The notes: generated by a model from the sequence alone, not told the origin. Shown: positions 8,764-17,131, counted from the stretch's first letter. The stretch is DNA of 64,000 nt from Methylobacterium sp. (GCA_020252645.1 JADCCN010000001.1:208099-272098), one strand, 5' to 3'. Numbers and translations are program-made.

Positions 8764-9699
8764 ATGCGCAGGCTTCTGCTGGCGGTGACCGGGCTGGCCC
8801 TCATCGGGGCAGCCGGGTTCCTCATTGCGACTGATCCGGCCTTCTTCCGCCTGCTGCGCGGCTCAAGTCCGGTCGCACCTTCCGGCGCGGCCGATCTCGC
8901 CAATGGGCGCACCCTGTTCTTTGCGGGGGGCTGCGCCTCCTGCCATGCCTCACCTGGCCAGAATGATCGTCTGAAGCTCGGCGGCGGTTTGCCCATGCAC
9001 ACCCCGTTCGGCACCTTCCATGTGCCGAACCTCTCGCCGCATCTCCGCGACGGCATCGGCGGCTGGACGACCGACCAGTTCATCATCGCAATGCGCGAGG
9101 GTGTGGCGCCCGATGGCAGCCATTACTACCCCGCCTTCCCCTACACCTCGTTCCAGCGCATGGGCGGCAAGGACCTGGCGGACCTCTTCGCCTTTATCCG
9201 GTCGCTTGCGCCCGTGGAGGGTCGCGCGCCGGCGCATGAGATCGGCTTCCCCTTCAGCATCCGCCGCAGCCTTGGCGGCTGGAAACTGCTCCATCTCGAT
9301 GGGCAGTTGCAGCAGGCGGTGGCCGGCAAGAGTGCCGAGTGGAACCGCGGCGCTTATCTCGTGGAAGGGCCGGGCCATTGTGCGGAGTGTCATTCGCCGC
9401 GCAATTTGCTGGGCGGCATCATCGCAGCGAAGCGCTTCGGCGGCGGGCCGGATCCGGAGGGCAGGGGAACGGTGCCGAACATCACGCCGCACAAGGATGG
9501 CCTCGGCAACTGGTCGAGACAGGAGCACGCGCTCTTCCTGAAGACCGGCGAGACTCCGGGTTTCCTCACCGTGGGCGGCTCGATGGGCGCGGTCATCAGG
9601 AACATGGCGGAGCTGAGCGATGCGGATCGCCTCGCCATGGGCGAATATCTCGCGAGCCTGCCGCCTGTGGCAGGAAAGCCTGTCGCGCCGAGGAAATGA
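8764..9699 (+). CDS. Membrane-anchored dihaem cytochrome c
   Basis: Protein of 311 residues with an N-terminal hydrophobic anchor or signal (residues 3-23) and two c-type haem domains, CASCH at 57-61 and CAECH at 206-210. The segments TPFGTFHVPNLSP, GIGGWTTDQFIIAMREG and YYPAFPYTSF are those of the cytochrome subunits that take electrons from alcohol, aldehyde and gluconate-type dehydrogenases, and from some cytochrome-linked molybdenum hydroxylases, and pass them to the respiratory chain. The third haem domain of the large alcohol-dehydrogenase cytochromes is missing. Its place after the molybdenum hydroxylase and cytochrome c-prime genes makes it the likely electron sink for that enzyme. 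Confidence 0.88.
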   Translation: MRRLLLAVTGLALIGAAGFLIATDPAFFRLLRGSSPVAPSGAADLANGRTLFFAGGCASCHASPGQNDRLKLGGGLPMHTPFGTFHVPNLSPHLRDGIGGWTTDQFIIAMREGVAPDGSHYYPAFPYTSFQRMGGKDLADLFAFIRSLAPVEGRAPAHEIGFPFSIRRSLGGWKLLHLDGQLQQAVAGKSAEWNRGAYLVEGPGHCAECHSPRNLLGGIIAAKRFGGGPDPEGRGTVPNITPHKDGLGNWSRQEHALFLKTGETPGFLTVGGSMGAVIRNMAELSDADRLAMGEYLASLPPVAGKPVAPRK

Positions 9700-9733
9700 G
9701 CGGAAAGGCTGCAGGGCCTCCTGCCGCCCCCGT

Positions 9734-10345
9734 CTATTCCATCACCGCCGCTTTCAGGATCACCACCATCGTGGCATGGCCCGCCTCGCCCTCGAGGCAG
9801 CGGATGACGTGCTGGCGGTCGCAGCGATAACGCAGGGTCTCGCCCGCGCGGACGATTTCCTTCTGACCGCCGACCTCGACCTCGAATGCGCCGTGGAAGA
9901 CCGAGAGGCACTCGACCGAGCCGCGCTGATGCGCATCGGAATCGAGCACGCCACCCGCTTCGGCATGCACATCATACCATTGCAGCCACTCGACCGTTTT
10001 CAGCCAGCCGATGATGGCGAGGCGCACCTTGCCATCCTCCGAGAGCAGGATGGGCGTGTCGCCCTTCGAGATCTTCTCGATGACCGGCGCGTCGTCGCTG
10101 TCCACCAGAAAACGCTCGATGGAGATGTCGAGCGCCTGGCTCAGCCGCCAGATGGTGGCGAGTGTGGGGTTGGTCTCGTTGCGCTCGATCTGGCTGATGA
10201 TGGATTTCGCGACGCCGGATTGCTCGGCGAGCTCGGACAGCGAGAGGTTGTAGTTCTTGCGAAGGCGCTGGATCGTCTTGCCAAGCTGGCCGGACAACGC
10301 TGCCGCGCCTGTTTCGAAGTCCCTGGGCTTTTCCTTCTCGGCCAT
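9734..10345 (-). CDS. XRE-family regulator with C-terminal cupin domain
   Basis: Transcriptional regulator of 203 residues. A helix-turn-helix of the Cro/C1 type covers about residues 20-75 (LRKNYNLSLSELAEQSGV...QIERNETNPTLATIWRL), followed by a cupin sensor domain at about 110-195. This HipB/PuuR-like architecture usually controls a nearby catabolic or transport gene in response to a small ligand. The ATG at 10345 begins MAEKEK just before the HTH; an upstream in-frame extension is low-complexity and was rejected. It is convergent with the dihaem cytochrome gene and divergent from the shortened ferredoxin gene. Its target is unknown. Confidence 0.88.
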   Translation of the reverse strand: MAEKEKPRDFETGAAALSGQLGKTIQRLRKNYNLSLSELAEQSGVAKSIISQIERNETNPTLATIWRLSQALDISIERFLVDSDDAPVIEKISKGDTPILLSEDGKVRLAIIGWLKTVEWLQWYDVHAEAGGVLDSDAHQRGSVECLSVFHGAFEVEVGGQKEIVRAGETLRYRCDRQHVIRCLEGEAGHATMVVILKAAVME

Positions 10346-10482
10346 GAGGGGCCCACCTGCCTGTTGTTTGAAGTGTCGAACGGACGTTCTCTTCAACGAA
10401 CCTCTTTCTTGCCCCAGCGCAAGGCACGAGGCAAGGGTGGCGTATAGGGAAGGCTGAGCGGGCCGGGGGAGGCCGGCCCGGG

Positions 10483-10698
10483 ATGCCGGAGAATTGCGGC
10501 GGCGCGGTCGCCTGCGGCACCTGCCATGTCTATGTCGATCCTGACTGGTTCGCCCGCCTCGTGCCGGCGCGAGAGGATGAGGAAGCGAGGCTCGACCAGC
10601 TTCTGCACGCAAGGCCCAATTCACGCCTCTCCTGCCAGATCCTCTGGGAGGCGGCTCTGGATGGCCTGCGCCTGATGCTCGCTCCGCCCGAGGGCTGA
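10483..10698 (+). CDS. N-terminally shortened 2Fe-2S ferredoxin (possible remnant)
   Basis: The 71 residues match the C-terminal two thirds of adrenodoxin/ISC-type ferredoxins, including the intact ferredoxin at 22781. All four cluster cysteines are kept: Cys5, Cys11, Cys14 and Cys51, in the spacing C-x5-C-x2-C-x36-C. The first 35 or so residues, which form the opening beta strands, are absent. The upstream in-frame codons translate to non-homologous Arg/Gly-rich sequence with no plausible start. This could be a decayed gene, a remnant of a deletion beside the divergent XRE gene, or a minimal ferredoxin. It ends 3 bp before the convergent EamA gene. Confidence 0.55.
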   Translation: MPENCGGAVACGTCHVYVDPDWFARLVPAREDEEARLDQLLHARPNSRLSCQILWEAALDGLRLMLAPPEG

Positions 10699-10701
10699 TC
10701 C

Positions 10702-11721
10702 TCAGATCGAACGGGGCGGCGAGGCTTCAGCCTGCCTCTTGCGGTCGATGCCGAGCTGGCGTTCCCGCAGGATGACATAAATGCCCGCGCCGCAGACGAT
10801 GCAGGCACCAATGAGCACAAGCTGGTGCGGGAATTCCCCGAACAGGAAATAACCCCAGGCCATCGCGAAGATCATGCCGGTGTAATCAAAGGGCGCGACG
10901 GTGGAGGCAGGCGCGCGGCGATAGCTCTCGGTGAGGAAGATCTGCCCGAAACCGCCCATCACGCCGATCAGGATGAGAAAAAAGGCCTGCTTGGCACTGG
11001 GGGTGCGCCACGCCCATTCCGGGTCGATGCCGCCGCCGACCACGGTGAGCATGCCGAAGGTGGTTGTCATCAGCGAAAAGTAGATCACGATCGCGGAAGT
11101 GCTCTCCGTGGCCGTCAGGCGGCGCACCTCGACCATCGCGAAGGCGGCGCAGGTCGCGCCGAGGAAGCCGAACAGGGCGCCGAGGGCGAGCGTCGTATCC
11201 GGCTGGCGGCTGATGGCATCGGCCGAGATATAGGGCCAGAGCATCACGATGACGCCGCAGAAGCCGACGAGCACGGCCGTCCAACGATAAAGGCGCACGA
11301 CCTCGCCCAGCACGAAAGCAGCGAGAACCACGGAAATCAGCGGCGCGGTGAACGAGATGGCGGTCGCATCGGTCAGAGGCAGCATCATCAGCGCCGTAAA
11401 GCCGAAGAACATGCCCAGTGAGCCGATGAGCCCGCGCCTCAGGTGGCCCTTGTGGTTGTTCGTCTGGAAGGCGGTGTTGAGCTTCCCGATCAGCGCCATC
11501 CAGGTGAAGACCGGGATGAGTGCGAAGAACGAACGGCAGAACACGATCTGCCCCACCGGGAAGGCCTGATCCGCCGGGGTGATCGAGCCGACCACCTTCA
11601 CCGCAGCGCCCATGCAGGCAAAGGTGAAGGCCGATACCATCTTGAACAGGATGCCCAGAAGCGGGCGATGCTGCGGCGGAACCGCCGGGGGCACGGCGGA
11701 AGATGATGATTCCACGGGCAT
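10702..11721 (-). CDS. EamA/DMT-family transporter
   Basis: Inner-membrane protein of 339 residues with about ten hydrophobic segments arranged as two EamA repeats, as in RhaT/YdcZ-like drug/metabolite exporters. The first repeat opens near ILFKMVSAFTFACMGAAVKVV and ends around GEVVRLYRWTAVLVGFCGVIVML. The second runs from about LGALFGFLGATCAAFAMVEVRRL to the C-terminal LVLIGACIVCGAGIYVILRERQ. The substrate cannot be told from sequence. The ATG at 11721 was preferred over a longer frame, although its ribosome site is weak. Two repeat elements lie immediately upstream, between this gene and cheZ. Confidence 0.85.
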   Translation of the reverse strand: MPVESSSSAVPPAVPPQHRPLLGILFKMVSAFTFACMGAAVKVVGSITPADQAFPVGQIVFCRSFFALIPVFTWMALIGKLNTAFQTNNHKGHLRRGLIGSLGMFFGFTALMMLPLTDATAISFTAPLISVVLAAFVLGEVVRLYRWTAVLVGFCGVIVMLWPYISADAISRQPDTTLALGALFGFLGATCAAFAMVEVRRLTATESTSAIVIYFSLMTTTFGMLTVVGGGIDPEWAWRTPSAKQAFFLILIGVMGGFGQIFLTESYRRAPASTVAPFDYTGMIFAMAWGYFLFGEFPHQLVLIGACIVCGAGIYVILRERQLGIDRKRQAEASPPRSI

Positions 11722-11758
11722 GAGAAGCGGATTCCGAAAGCACGTGAAATGAAGCTTA

Positions 11759-11860
11759 GAGCATTTTCCGAAGAAGTGGATACCGCTTCTTCGAAAGAAA
11801 ATGCGGTAAATCAAGAGCTAAGAGCGGTCGATCTGATCGGGTGAGATCGGAAGCCGCTCT
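11759..11860 (+). repeat. Dispersed inverted-repeat element, copy 3
   Basis: Begins AGAGCATTTTCCGAAGAAGT and shares the interior layout of copy 2. Its right half forms a stem between AGAGCGG (11821-11827) and CCGCTCT (11854-11860). It abuts copy 4 directly, and together they occupy about two thirds of the 309-bp gap between the EamA and cheZ genes. Confidence 0.75.
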
Positions 11861-11962
11861 AGAGCATGCTGTGAAAAAGTGGAATCCGATTTTTCACAAA
11901 AAAGCATTCTATAACAACAAGATAAGAGCATAATGTGCTTCCGTCTGGACACATCATGCTCT
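11861..11962 (+). repeat. Dispersed inverted-repeat element, copy 4
   Basis: A 102-bp element with perfect 8-bp ends, AGAGCATG at the left and CATGCTCT at the right. The symmetry extends imperfectly inward (TGTG against CACA). It is more AT-rich inside than the other copies but keeps the AAGTGGAATCCG word after the left arm. The 68 bases between it and the cheZ stop show nothing further. Confidence 0.75.
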
Positions 11963-12030
11963 AGGGAGCGCCGGCAGCTTTCACAACCCGTGAAGTGTGC
12001 CTGGCCGACAGCGATCCCGGGCCGGACCGC

Positions 12031-13014
12031 TCAGCGGAAGGCGCGGAGCCGGTCGCGGGCCGAGAGGTCGTCGAGGCTCTCGAGCGGGGAGGGGTCTTTC
12101 GGCGGCGGCTCTCCGGGTTCGGCGAGAATATCCGCCATCCCTTCGAACAGCGCCTCGTCCTCGCTGGCTGGCGGGGCAGGACGGGCCTCCGCAACCGGTT
12201 CGGGCTCAGCCTTGGTCGGCGTGCCTAGCTTGGGCGCGCTTTCATCCATATCGAGCAGTTCCGCACCGATCATGGTCGGCTCGGCGCGTTCGGCCGGGAC
12301 GAAGAAATCGAAGGTTTCGTCGATCTCCGCCTGGTTGGCCTCGCTCATCCAGATATCGGGCTCTGTGCGCGCCGTTTCCATTTCCATGGCGATGGTCGCG
12401 TCGATATCCTCGATTTCCTCGGAGATTGCATCCGAAAGGCCGGCAGAGTCGACCAGGGATCGGATGCGCGCATCGAGGAATTTCAGGGTTTCCACGGCCT
12501 TGGCGATCCGCTGGGCGGTGAGATCCTGGAAGCCGCAGGCGGTGTAGATTTCGGTCGCGGAACGATCGAGTTCGTCGCAGACTGCCGGGTTCATGCCCAA
12601 TTCGCGCAGGGTCCAGGCCTGCTCCTGCACCCGCTCTGCGGCGGAGAGGATGGCGGAGGTCGCCTTTTCCGTGGTTTCCACCACGGTATCGAGCGTTTCG
12701 GAAGCAGCGGCGAACTGGATGCCGCGGCTGTCGCGCGCATGCATCGCCCTGATTTCCTTCTCGGCCCGCAGGATGGCGCGCGCCATGTCGAGGATGTGCC
12801 GGTGCAGGGCATCCGAGCCGATGAGGACCGGACGGGTATTGAGCGACCGGGAAAGCCTGTCGATCGCGTGCAGCAGCGTTTCGGTATCGGCCTGGCGGTT
12901 TCGCTTGGCGTATTCCGCCAGGAACCAGCGCCCGCGTTCCGTTTCCATCACGGCTGCGGCAATCTGCTCATAGGCCGCGTCATCATACGTCGGCGGTTTG
13001 ATCAACGACGTCAT
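12031..13014 (-). CDS. cheZ: Protein phosphatase CheZ
   Basis: Predicted phosphatase of phosphorylated CheY, resetting the flagellar switch. In 327 residues, the long central helical region (about 60-200) contains GFQDLTAQRI, in which Asp164 and Gln168 match the catalytic Asp143/Gln147 pair of Escherichia coli CheZ. The N-terminal segment (AAVMETERGRWFLAEYAKRNRQADTETLL, about 20-48) is an extension not found in enterobacterial CheZ. The acidic, proline-rich C terminus from about residue 215 may hold the CheY-binding tail. ATG at 13014 was chosen; a GTG at 13062 would add 16 residues. No other che gene is in the window. A TTAACCAT word lies about 65 bp upstream. Confidence 0.85.
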   Translation of the reverse strand: MTSLIKPPTYDDAAYEQIAAAVMETERGRWFLAEYAKRNRQADTETLLHAIDRLSRSLNTRPVLIGSDALHRHILDMARAILRAEKEIRAMHARDSRGIQFAAASETLDTVVETTEKATSAILSAAERVQEQAWTLRELGMNPAVCDELDRSATEIYTACGFQDLTAQRIAKAVETLKFLDARIRSLVDSAGLSDAISEEIEDIDATIAMEMETARTEPDIWMSEANQAEIDETFDFFVPAERAEPTMIGAELLDMDESAPKLGTPTKAEPEPVAEARPAPPASEDEALFEGMADILAEPGEPPPKDPSPLESLDDLSARDRLRAFR

Positions 13015-13076
13015 GTTCGAGGAGCCGCTCTTCCCTGGAAAAGACCGATTGTGGTTTTTCACACCCTGACTTGGAA

Positions 13077-13084
13077 ATGGTTAA
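13077..13084 (-). promoter_or_regulatory. Candidate CtrA half-site upstream of cheZ
   Basis: TTAACCAT on the minus strand is an exact match to the CtrA half-site described for alphaproteobacteria. It lies about 65 bp before the cheZ start codon. An 8-bp word is weak evidence alone, but the same word precedes the sugar/glycosyltransferase operon. Confidence 0.35.
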
Positions 13085-13198
13085 CGATTCCTTGCGGAAC
13101 GCGGCTTGCCGCCAGCTTTCCGGCGATGTTACCAAAGATTTTGTGACGAGCGGCTTGATTCCGCTCCTTTGCGGTATGGACGAGGTTCAGGAAAAGGC

Positions 13199-14329
13199 AT
13201 GGCGCGGCCTTCCGCGATCTGGGGAGACGCAGCGCGGGGAAGCGGGATCTTGCGCCTCTCCGGTACCTGGACGGCCGACCACGCCTCCGATCTCGAGGCT
13301 GCCCTCGACACGGCTCTGAAACAGGGCAGCGCCGCAGCACCGTTCCGCATCGATTGCGCGGGCATTGTCGCGCTCGACACCCTGGGGGCCTGGCTCATCC
13401 ACCGTGCCCGGCTGGCCTTGTCAGAGCGTGGCGAGGTCAGTCTTGCCGGGCTGAAGCGCGACCAGACGCATCTCATCGCCGAGGTGGCGCAGGCCGAGTT
13501 GCCGCCGGCAGGTCCGGCCAGGGCAACGGGTGCCTATCCTCTGCTCGTCGATATCGGCGAGGCGGTCGTGGATGCCGGCAAGGATGTCTCGAACGGGGTC
13601 ACGTTCTTCGGCTCGGTGATCGTGGCTTTGGGCCGGCTGATCCTGGGTCGCGTCAGGCTGCGACCCGCCGCGGTGATCACCCAGCTCGAGCGGGTGGCGA
13701 TGCGCGGCGTGCCGATCATCGCATTGATTTCCTTCCTCGTGGGGGCGATCATCGCGCAGCAGAGCATTTTCCAGCTCCAGCGTTTCGGGCAGCCGCATTT
13801 CGTGGCCGATCTTGTGGGCGTGCTTGTCCTGCGCGAACTGGCGGTGCTGCTCACCTCCATCATGGTGGCGGGCCGCTCCGGCTCGGCTTTCACGGCCGAA
13901 CTGGGTTCGATGAAGATGCGCGAGGAGGTGGATGCGCTCCAGACCATGGGTCTCGACCCCGTGGAGGTGCTGGTGCTGCCGCGCATCCTCGCGCTGCTCA
14001 TCGGCCTGCCGTTGCTGACCTTCGTCTCCTCCATGTCCGCGATCGCGGGTGCCGCGCTGGTGGCGGATATCTATGGCGGCATCAGCATGGAGATCTTCTT
14101 CGCCCGCGTGCAGAACATCATCGGCATGAACACCTTCATGGTGGGCATGTACAAGGCGCCGTTCATGGCTCTGGTGATCGGGGTCATCGCCTGCATCGAG
14201 GGGTTTGCCGTGCGGGGCAGCGCGGAATCGCTCGGCAGCCACACAACCGCCTCGGTCGTGAAGTCCATCTTCGTGGTGATCGTCGTGGATGGCCTCTTTG
14301 CCATGTTCTTCGCGTCGATCCGCTACTGA
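13199..14329 (+). CDS. mlaE: MlaE-family lipid ABC transporter permease with STAS domain
   Basis: Inner-membrane permease of an Mla-type phospholipid transport system that maintains outer-membrane lipid asymmetry. In 376 residues, a STAS domain occupies about 15-105, followed by the MlaE/YrbE domain from about 130 to the end, with five or six hydrophobic segments and the conserved cytoplasmic loop AELGSMKMREEVDALQTMG (the coupling helix to the ATPase). In enterobacteria the STAS protein MlaB is separate; fusion to the permease is common in alphaproteobacteria. ATG at 13199 follows an AGGA-type site. The gene is one base before mlaF, heading a four-gene operon that ends in a terminator. Confidence 0.9.
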   Translation: MARPSAIWGDAARGSGILRLSGTWTADHASDLEAALDTALKQGSAAAPFRIDCAGIVALDTLGAWLIHRARLALSERGEVSLAGLKRDQTHLIAEVAQAELPPAGPARATGAYPLLVDIGEAVVDAGKDVSNGVTFFGSVIVALGRLILGRVRLRPAAVITQLERVAMRGVPIIALISFLVGAIIAQQSIFQLQRFGQPHFVADLVGVLVLRELAVLLTSIMVAGRSGSAFTAELGSMKMREEVDALQTMGLDPVEVLVLPRILALLIGLPLLTFVSSMSAIAGAALVADIYGGISMEIFFARVQNIIGMNTFMVGMYKAPFMALVIGVIACIEGFAVRGSAESLGSHTTASVVKSIFVVIVVDGLFAMFFASIRY

Positions 14330-14330
14330 C

Positions 14331-15143
14331 ATGGACGAGATGGACCGCACCCCTCCCGAATCGCACGCCCGGGGCGAAACCGTGATCTCGGTGGAGGATC
14401 TCGCGGTGGGCTTTGGCGAGCGCCTCGTGATCGACGGTCTCTCGCTCGATGTGCGCCGGGGCGAGATTCTCGGAGTGGTGGGCGCCTCCGGCTCCGGCAA
14501 ATCCGTGCTGCTGCGCACCATCATCGGCCTCATCCGGAAGAAGCGCGGCCTGGTGCGCGTCTTCGGGCATGACATGGACCGCGTGAGCGAACAGCGCCGC
14601 CGGTTCATCGAGCGCCGCTGGGGCATTCTTTTCCAGCACGGGGCGCTGTTCTCCTCGCTGACCGTGAAGCAGAACATCCAGTTCCCGATGCGGGAATATC
14701 TCGATCTCTCGCCAAGCCTTCTCGAAGAGATGGCGATGCTGAAGCTCCAGCTCGTGGGGCTGAAGCCGGAGGCCGCGCATCGCATGCCTTCGGAACTCTC
14801 CGGCGGCATGATCAAGCGTGCAGCCCTGGCCCGCGCATTGGCGCTGGACCCCGAGATCGTTTTCCTCGACGAGCCGACATCCGGGCTCGATCCGATCGGC
14901 GCGGGCGATTTCGACGAACTCATCGCCACATTGCGGAACACGCTCGGGCTCACCGTGTTCATGGTGACCCATGATCTCGACAGCTTGGCCGGAATTTGCG
15001 ATCGCATCGCGGCGCTTGGCGAGGGGCGTGTTCTGTCGCAAGGTCCGCTCGATCAATTGAGGGCCGAGCCGCATCCCTGGCTGCAGGCCTATTTCAACGG
15101 TCCGCGTGCCCGCGCGAGCCATGTCTACGGAAAGCCGGCGTAA
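14331..15143 (+). CDS. mlaF: Mla-type ABC transporter ATP-binding protein
   Basis: Cytoplasmic ATPase of the lipid transporter, 270 residues. It has Walker A GASGSGKS at 51-58, the ABC signature LSGGM at 156-160 (the M in place of Q is characteristic of MlaF-type ATPases), Walker B IVFLDEP a few residues later, and the switch histidine in MVTHDLDSL. A start nine bases downstream (MDRTPP) is possible. It lies one base after the permease stop, so translation is probably coupled. With MlaE and the MCE-domain protein it forms the inner-membrane transporter complex. Confidence 0.92.
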   Translation: MDEMDRTPPESHARGETVISVEDLAVGFGERLVIDGLSLDVRRGEILGVVGASGSGKSVLLRTIIGLIRKKRGLVRVFGHDMDRVSEQRRRFIERRWGILFQHGALFSSLTVKQNIQFPMREYLDLSPSLLEEMAMLKLQLVGLKPEAAHRMPSELSGGMIKRAALARALALDPEIVFLDEPTSGLDPIGAGDFDELIATLRNTLGLTVFMVTHDLDSLAGICDRIAALGEGRVLSQGPLDQLRAEPHPWLQAYFNGPRARASHVYGKPA

Positions 15144-15160
15144 CGGAAGGTTCGATCCTG

Positions 15161-16483
15161 ATGGAGAACAAGGCGAATTACGCGATCGTGGGTCTTTTCA
15201 CCCTGGCGGTGCTTGCCGGAATTTTCGGCTTCGTCTTCTGGTTCACCCGCGCCGCCGAGAATTCCGATCGCAAGGTCTTTCGGGTTGTATTCGTGGGCTC
15301 CGTTTCGGGGCTTTCCGCCGGTTCCGCTGTTCGTTTCAATGGCTTGCGGGTTGGCGAGGTGACGGCGGTGGGCATCCTCCCCGCCGATCCGAGCCGCGTC
15401 GTCGCGCAGATCGCCGTGAACCCCACGACGCCCATCAAGACCGACACCAGGGCACGGCTGGAGACGCAGGGCCTCACGGGGGTCGCCAACATCCAGCTCT
15501 CCGGCGGCGCCGTGAACGCGCCCGATCTTGTCTCGCTCGATGCCGGCTCGCCGCCCACCATCTTCGCCGATCGCTCCGATTACCAGGATATCGTGGAGAC
15601 CATCCAGCGCGTTTCGGGCAGGCTTGATTCGGTGCTGACGCGCGCCGATTCGATCCTGTCGCAGGGTGAGGGATCGGTGATCGCCACCTTGCGGAACGTC
15701 GAGGCCTTCTCGAATGAACTCGGCAAGAACTCTTCGGGCGTGGGGGCGTTCCTCGCCAATGTCGGCGAGATGAGCCAGAGGATCGGCTCGCTCGCGGGGC
15801 GCATCGAGCGCTTCGTGGACGAGGCTGAAACGCTGACCCGCGGCATTGATGCAAGGAGCATCAATCAGGCGGTCCGCAACGTCACCGAGTTCACCGATAT
15901 GCTGGCCCAGAACCGCAATGCGGTGGCGGTGCTGCTGACCGACGCCGGCCAGCTGGCCCGCCAGCTTCAGGGCAGCGCCACGAAGCTCGATTCCGCGCTG
16001 GAGGAAGCGGGGCGGCTCATGCGCGGCATCGACCCCGAGAAAATCAACCGCACGCTGGATGGCGCCGAGAAATTTGCATCCGCCCTGGGGCGCAATGCGG
16101 CGGATGTTGATCGCATGATCCGCGACATCACGGCCAAGACCGACACGGTAACCCGTGCGATCGACCGGCTCGACAATGTGATGGCCGGGGCCGAAAGCTT
16201 CTTCGGCGGCGGGCAGGATGGCGCGACGGCGGGCCTGATCAAGGAATTGACCGATGCTGCCAGATCCATCCAGACCCTCGCCGGCAATCTGGATGTCCGC
16301 TCACGCGAGCTTTCGAGCGGTCTGTCGCGCTTCACCGGGCCGGGGCTGCGCGATTTCGAGGCGCTGGCGGCGGATACCCGGAAGGCCGTGAACGATCTTT
16401 CGCGCGCAGTGCGGTCGCTTGAGCGCAATCCTTCGCAATTGCTCTTCGGCGGGCAATCCAATATTCCCGAATACCGTCGGTAG
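15161..16483 (+). CDS. mlaD: MCE-domain (MlaD-type) lipid-binding protein
   Basis: Periplasmic substrate-binding component anchored by one N-terminal helix. In 440 residues, the membrane anchor covers about 7-29 (YAIVGLFTLAVLAGIFGFVFW) and the MCE beta-barrel domain about 38-115 (VVFVGSVSGLSAGSAVRFNGLRVGEV, then TRARLETQGLTGVANIQLSGG). The remaining 320 residues are long helices, as in proteins whose MCE hexamers form a tunnel through the periplasm. It is much longer than Escherichia coli MlaD (about 183 residues), closer to Mce/PqiB-like proteins with helical extensions. The ATG is 17 bp after mlaF. Confidence 0.9.
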   Translation: MENKANYAIVGLFTLAVLAGIFGFVFWFTRAAENSDRKVFRVVFVGSVSGLSAGSAVRFNGLRVGEVTAVGILPADPSRVVAQIAVNPTTPIKTDTRARLETQGLTGVANIQLSGGAVNAPDLVSLDAGSPPTIFADRSDYQDIVETIQRVSGRLDSVLTRADSILSQGEGSVIATLRNVEAFSNELGKNSSGVGAFLANVGEMSQRIGSLAGRIERFVDEAETLTRGIDARSINQAVRNVTEFTDMLAQNRNAVAVLLTDAGQLARQLQGSATKLDSALEEAGRLMRGIDPEKINRTLDGAEKFASALGRNAADVDRMIRDITAKTDTVTRAIDRLDNVMAGAESFFGGGQDGATAGLIKELTDAARSIQTLAGNLDVRSRELSSGLSRFTGPGLRDFEALAADTRKAVNDLSRAVRSLERNPSQLLFGGQSNIPEYRR

Positions 16484-16495
16484 GGGCGAGGGCGC

Positions 16496-17131
16496 GTGAG
16501 CGATTCGAGCGGGCTGGGGCTGTGGGTGAATCGGCGGGCGCGCGGGCGCAGGGCTGCAAGCGCGTCGCGCCTTGTGGCGTTGCTGGTTGCCGGGTTTCTG
16601 GCGGGTTGTGCGGGCTCCGCGCCACCGCCGACCTTCGATCTCGCGGCGCCGCGTGACAATCTGGACGCTCGCCCGGGCCGGGGCCTGATTGTGGTGGCCG
16701 AGCCTTTCGCGCTCGCGGCGATCGACACCAACCGCATCATCGTCATGACGCGCGGCGGCGGGCTTGCCTATTTCGGCGATGCGCAATGGTCGGATCGCCT
16801 GCCGAAGCTCGTGCAGGTGCGCCTGATCCAGACCTTCGAGAACGCGAAGCGGCTCACCTCGATCGGCCGTCCGGGTGGTCGCCTGCTGCCGGCGGCGCAG
16901 CTCAATTCGGAAATTCGCCGCTTCGGCATTGATGAAGCCAGCGGAGAGGCCGTGATCGAGATGAGCGTGAAGATCGTGCAGGATCGCACGGGCCGCATCC
17001 TGGCCGGCAACATCTTCACGCGCTCGGTTCCGGCTGGTGGTTCCAGCGGCCCCGTCGCGGCCGCCGCGCTTGATCTTGCGATGCAGGAGATGCTGCGCGA
17101 CATCGTGCGCTGGACCTCCTCTTACATCTGA
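16496..17131 (+). CDS. ABC-type transport auxiliary lipoprotein
   Basis: Predicted outer-membrane lipoprotein of 211 residues that closes the Mla operon. A basic N terminus (VNRRARGRRAASASR) precedes a hydrophobic stretch and the lipobox FLAGC, with lipidation at Cys38. The mature part resembles the YmbA/PqiC-like auxiliary lipoproteins that accompany MCE transporters in alphaproteobacteria (FDLAAP near the start of the mature protein, then a domain with alternating strands). It begins with GTG, 12 bp after the MCE gene; no ATG gives a signal sequence. Its likely role is to connect the MCE tunnel to the outer membrane. Confidence 0.8.
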   Translation: MSDSSGLGLWVNRRARGRRAASASRLVALLVAGFLAGCAGSAPPPTFDLAAPRDNLDARPGRGLIVVAEPFALAAIDTNRIIVMTRGGGLAYFGDAQWSDRLPKLVQVRLIQTFENAKRLTSIGRPGGRLLPAAQLNSEIRRFGIDEASGEAVIEMSVKIVQDRTGRILAGNIFTRSVPAGGSSGPVAAAALDLAMQEMLRDIVRWTSSYI

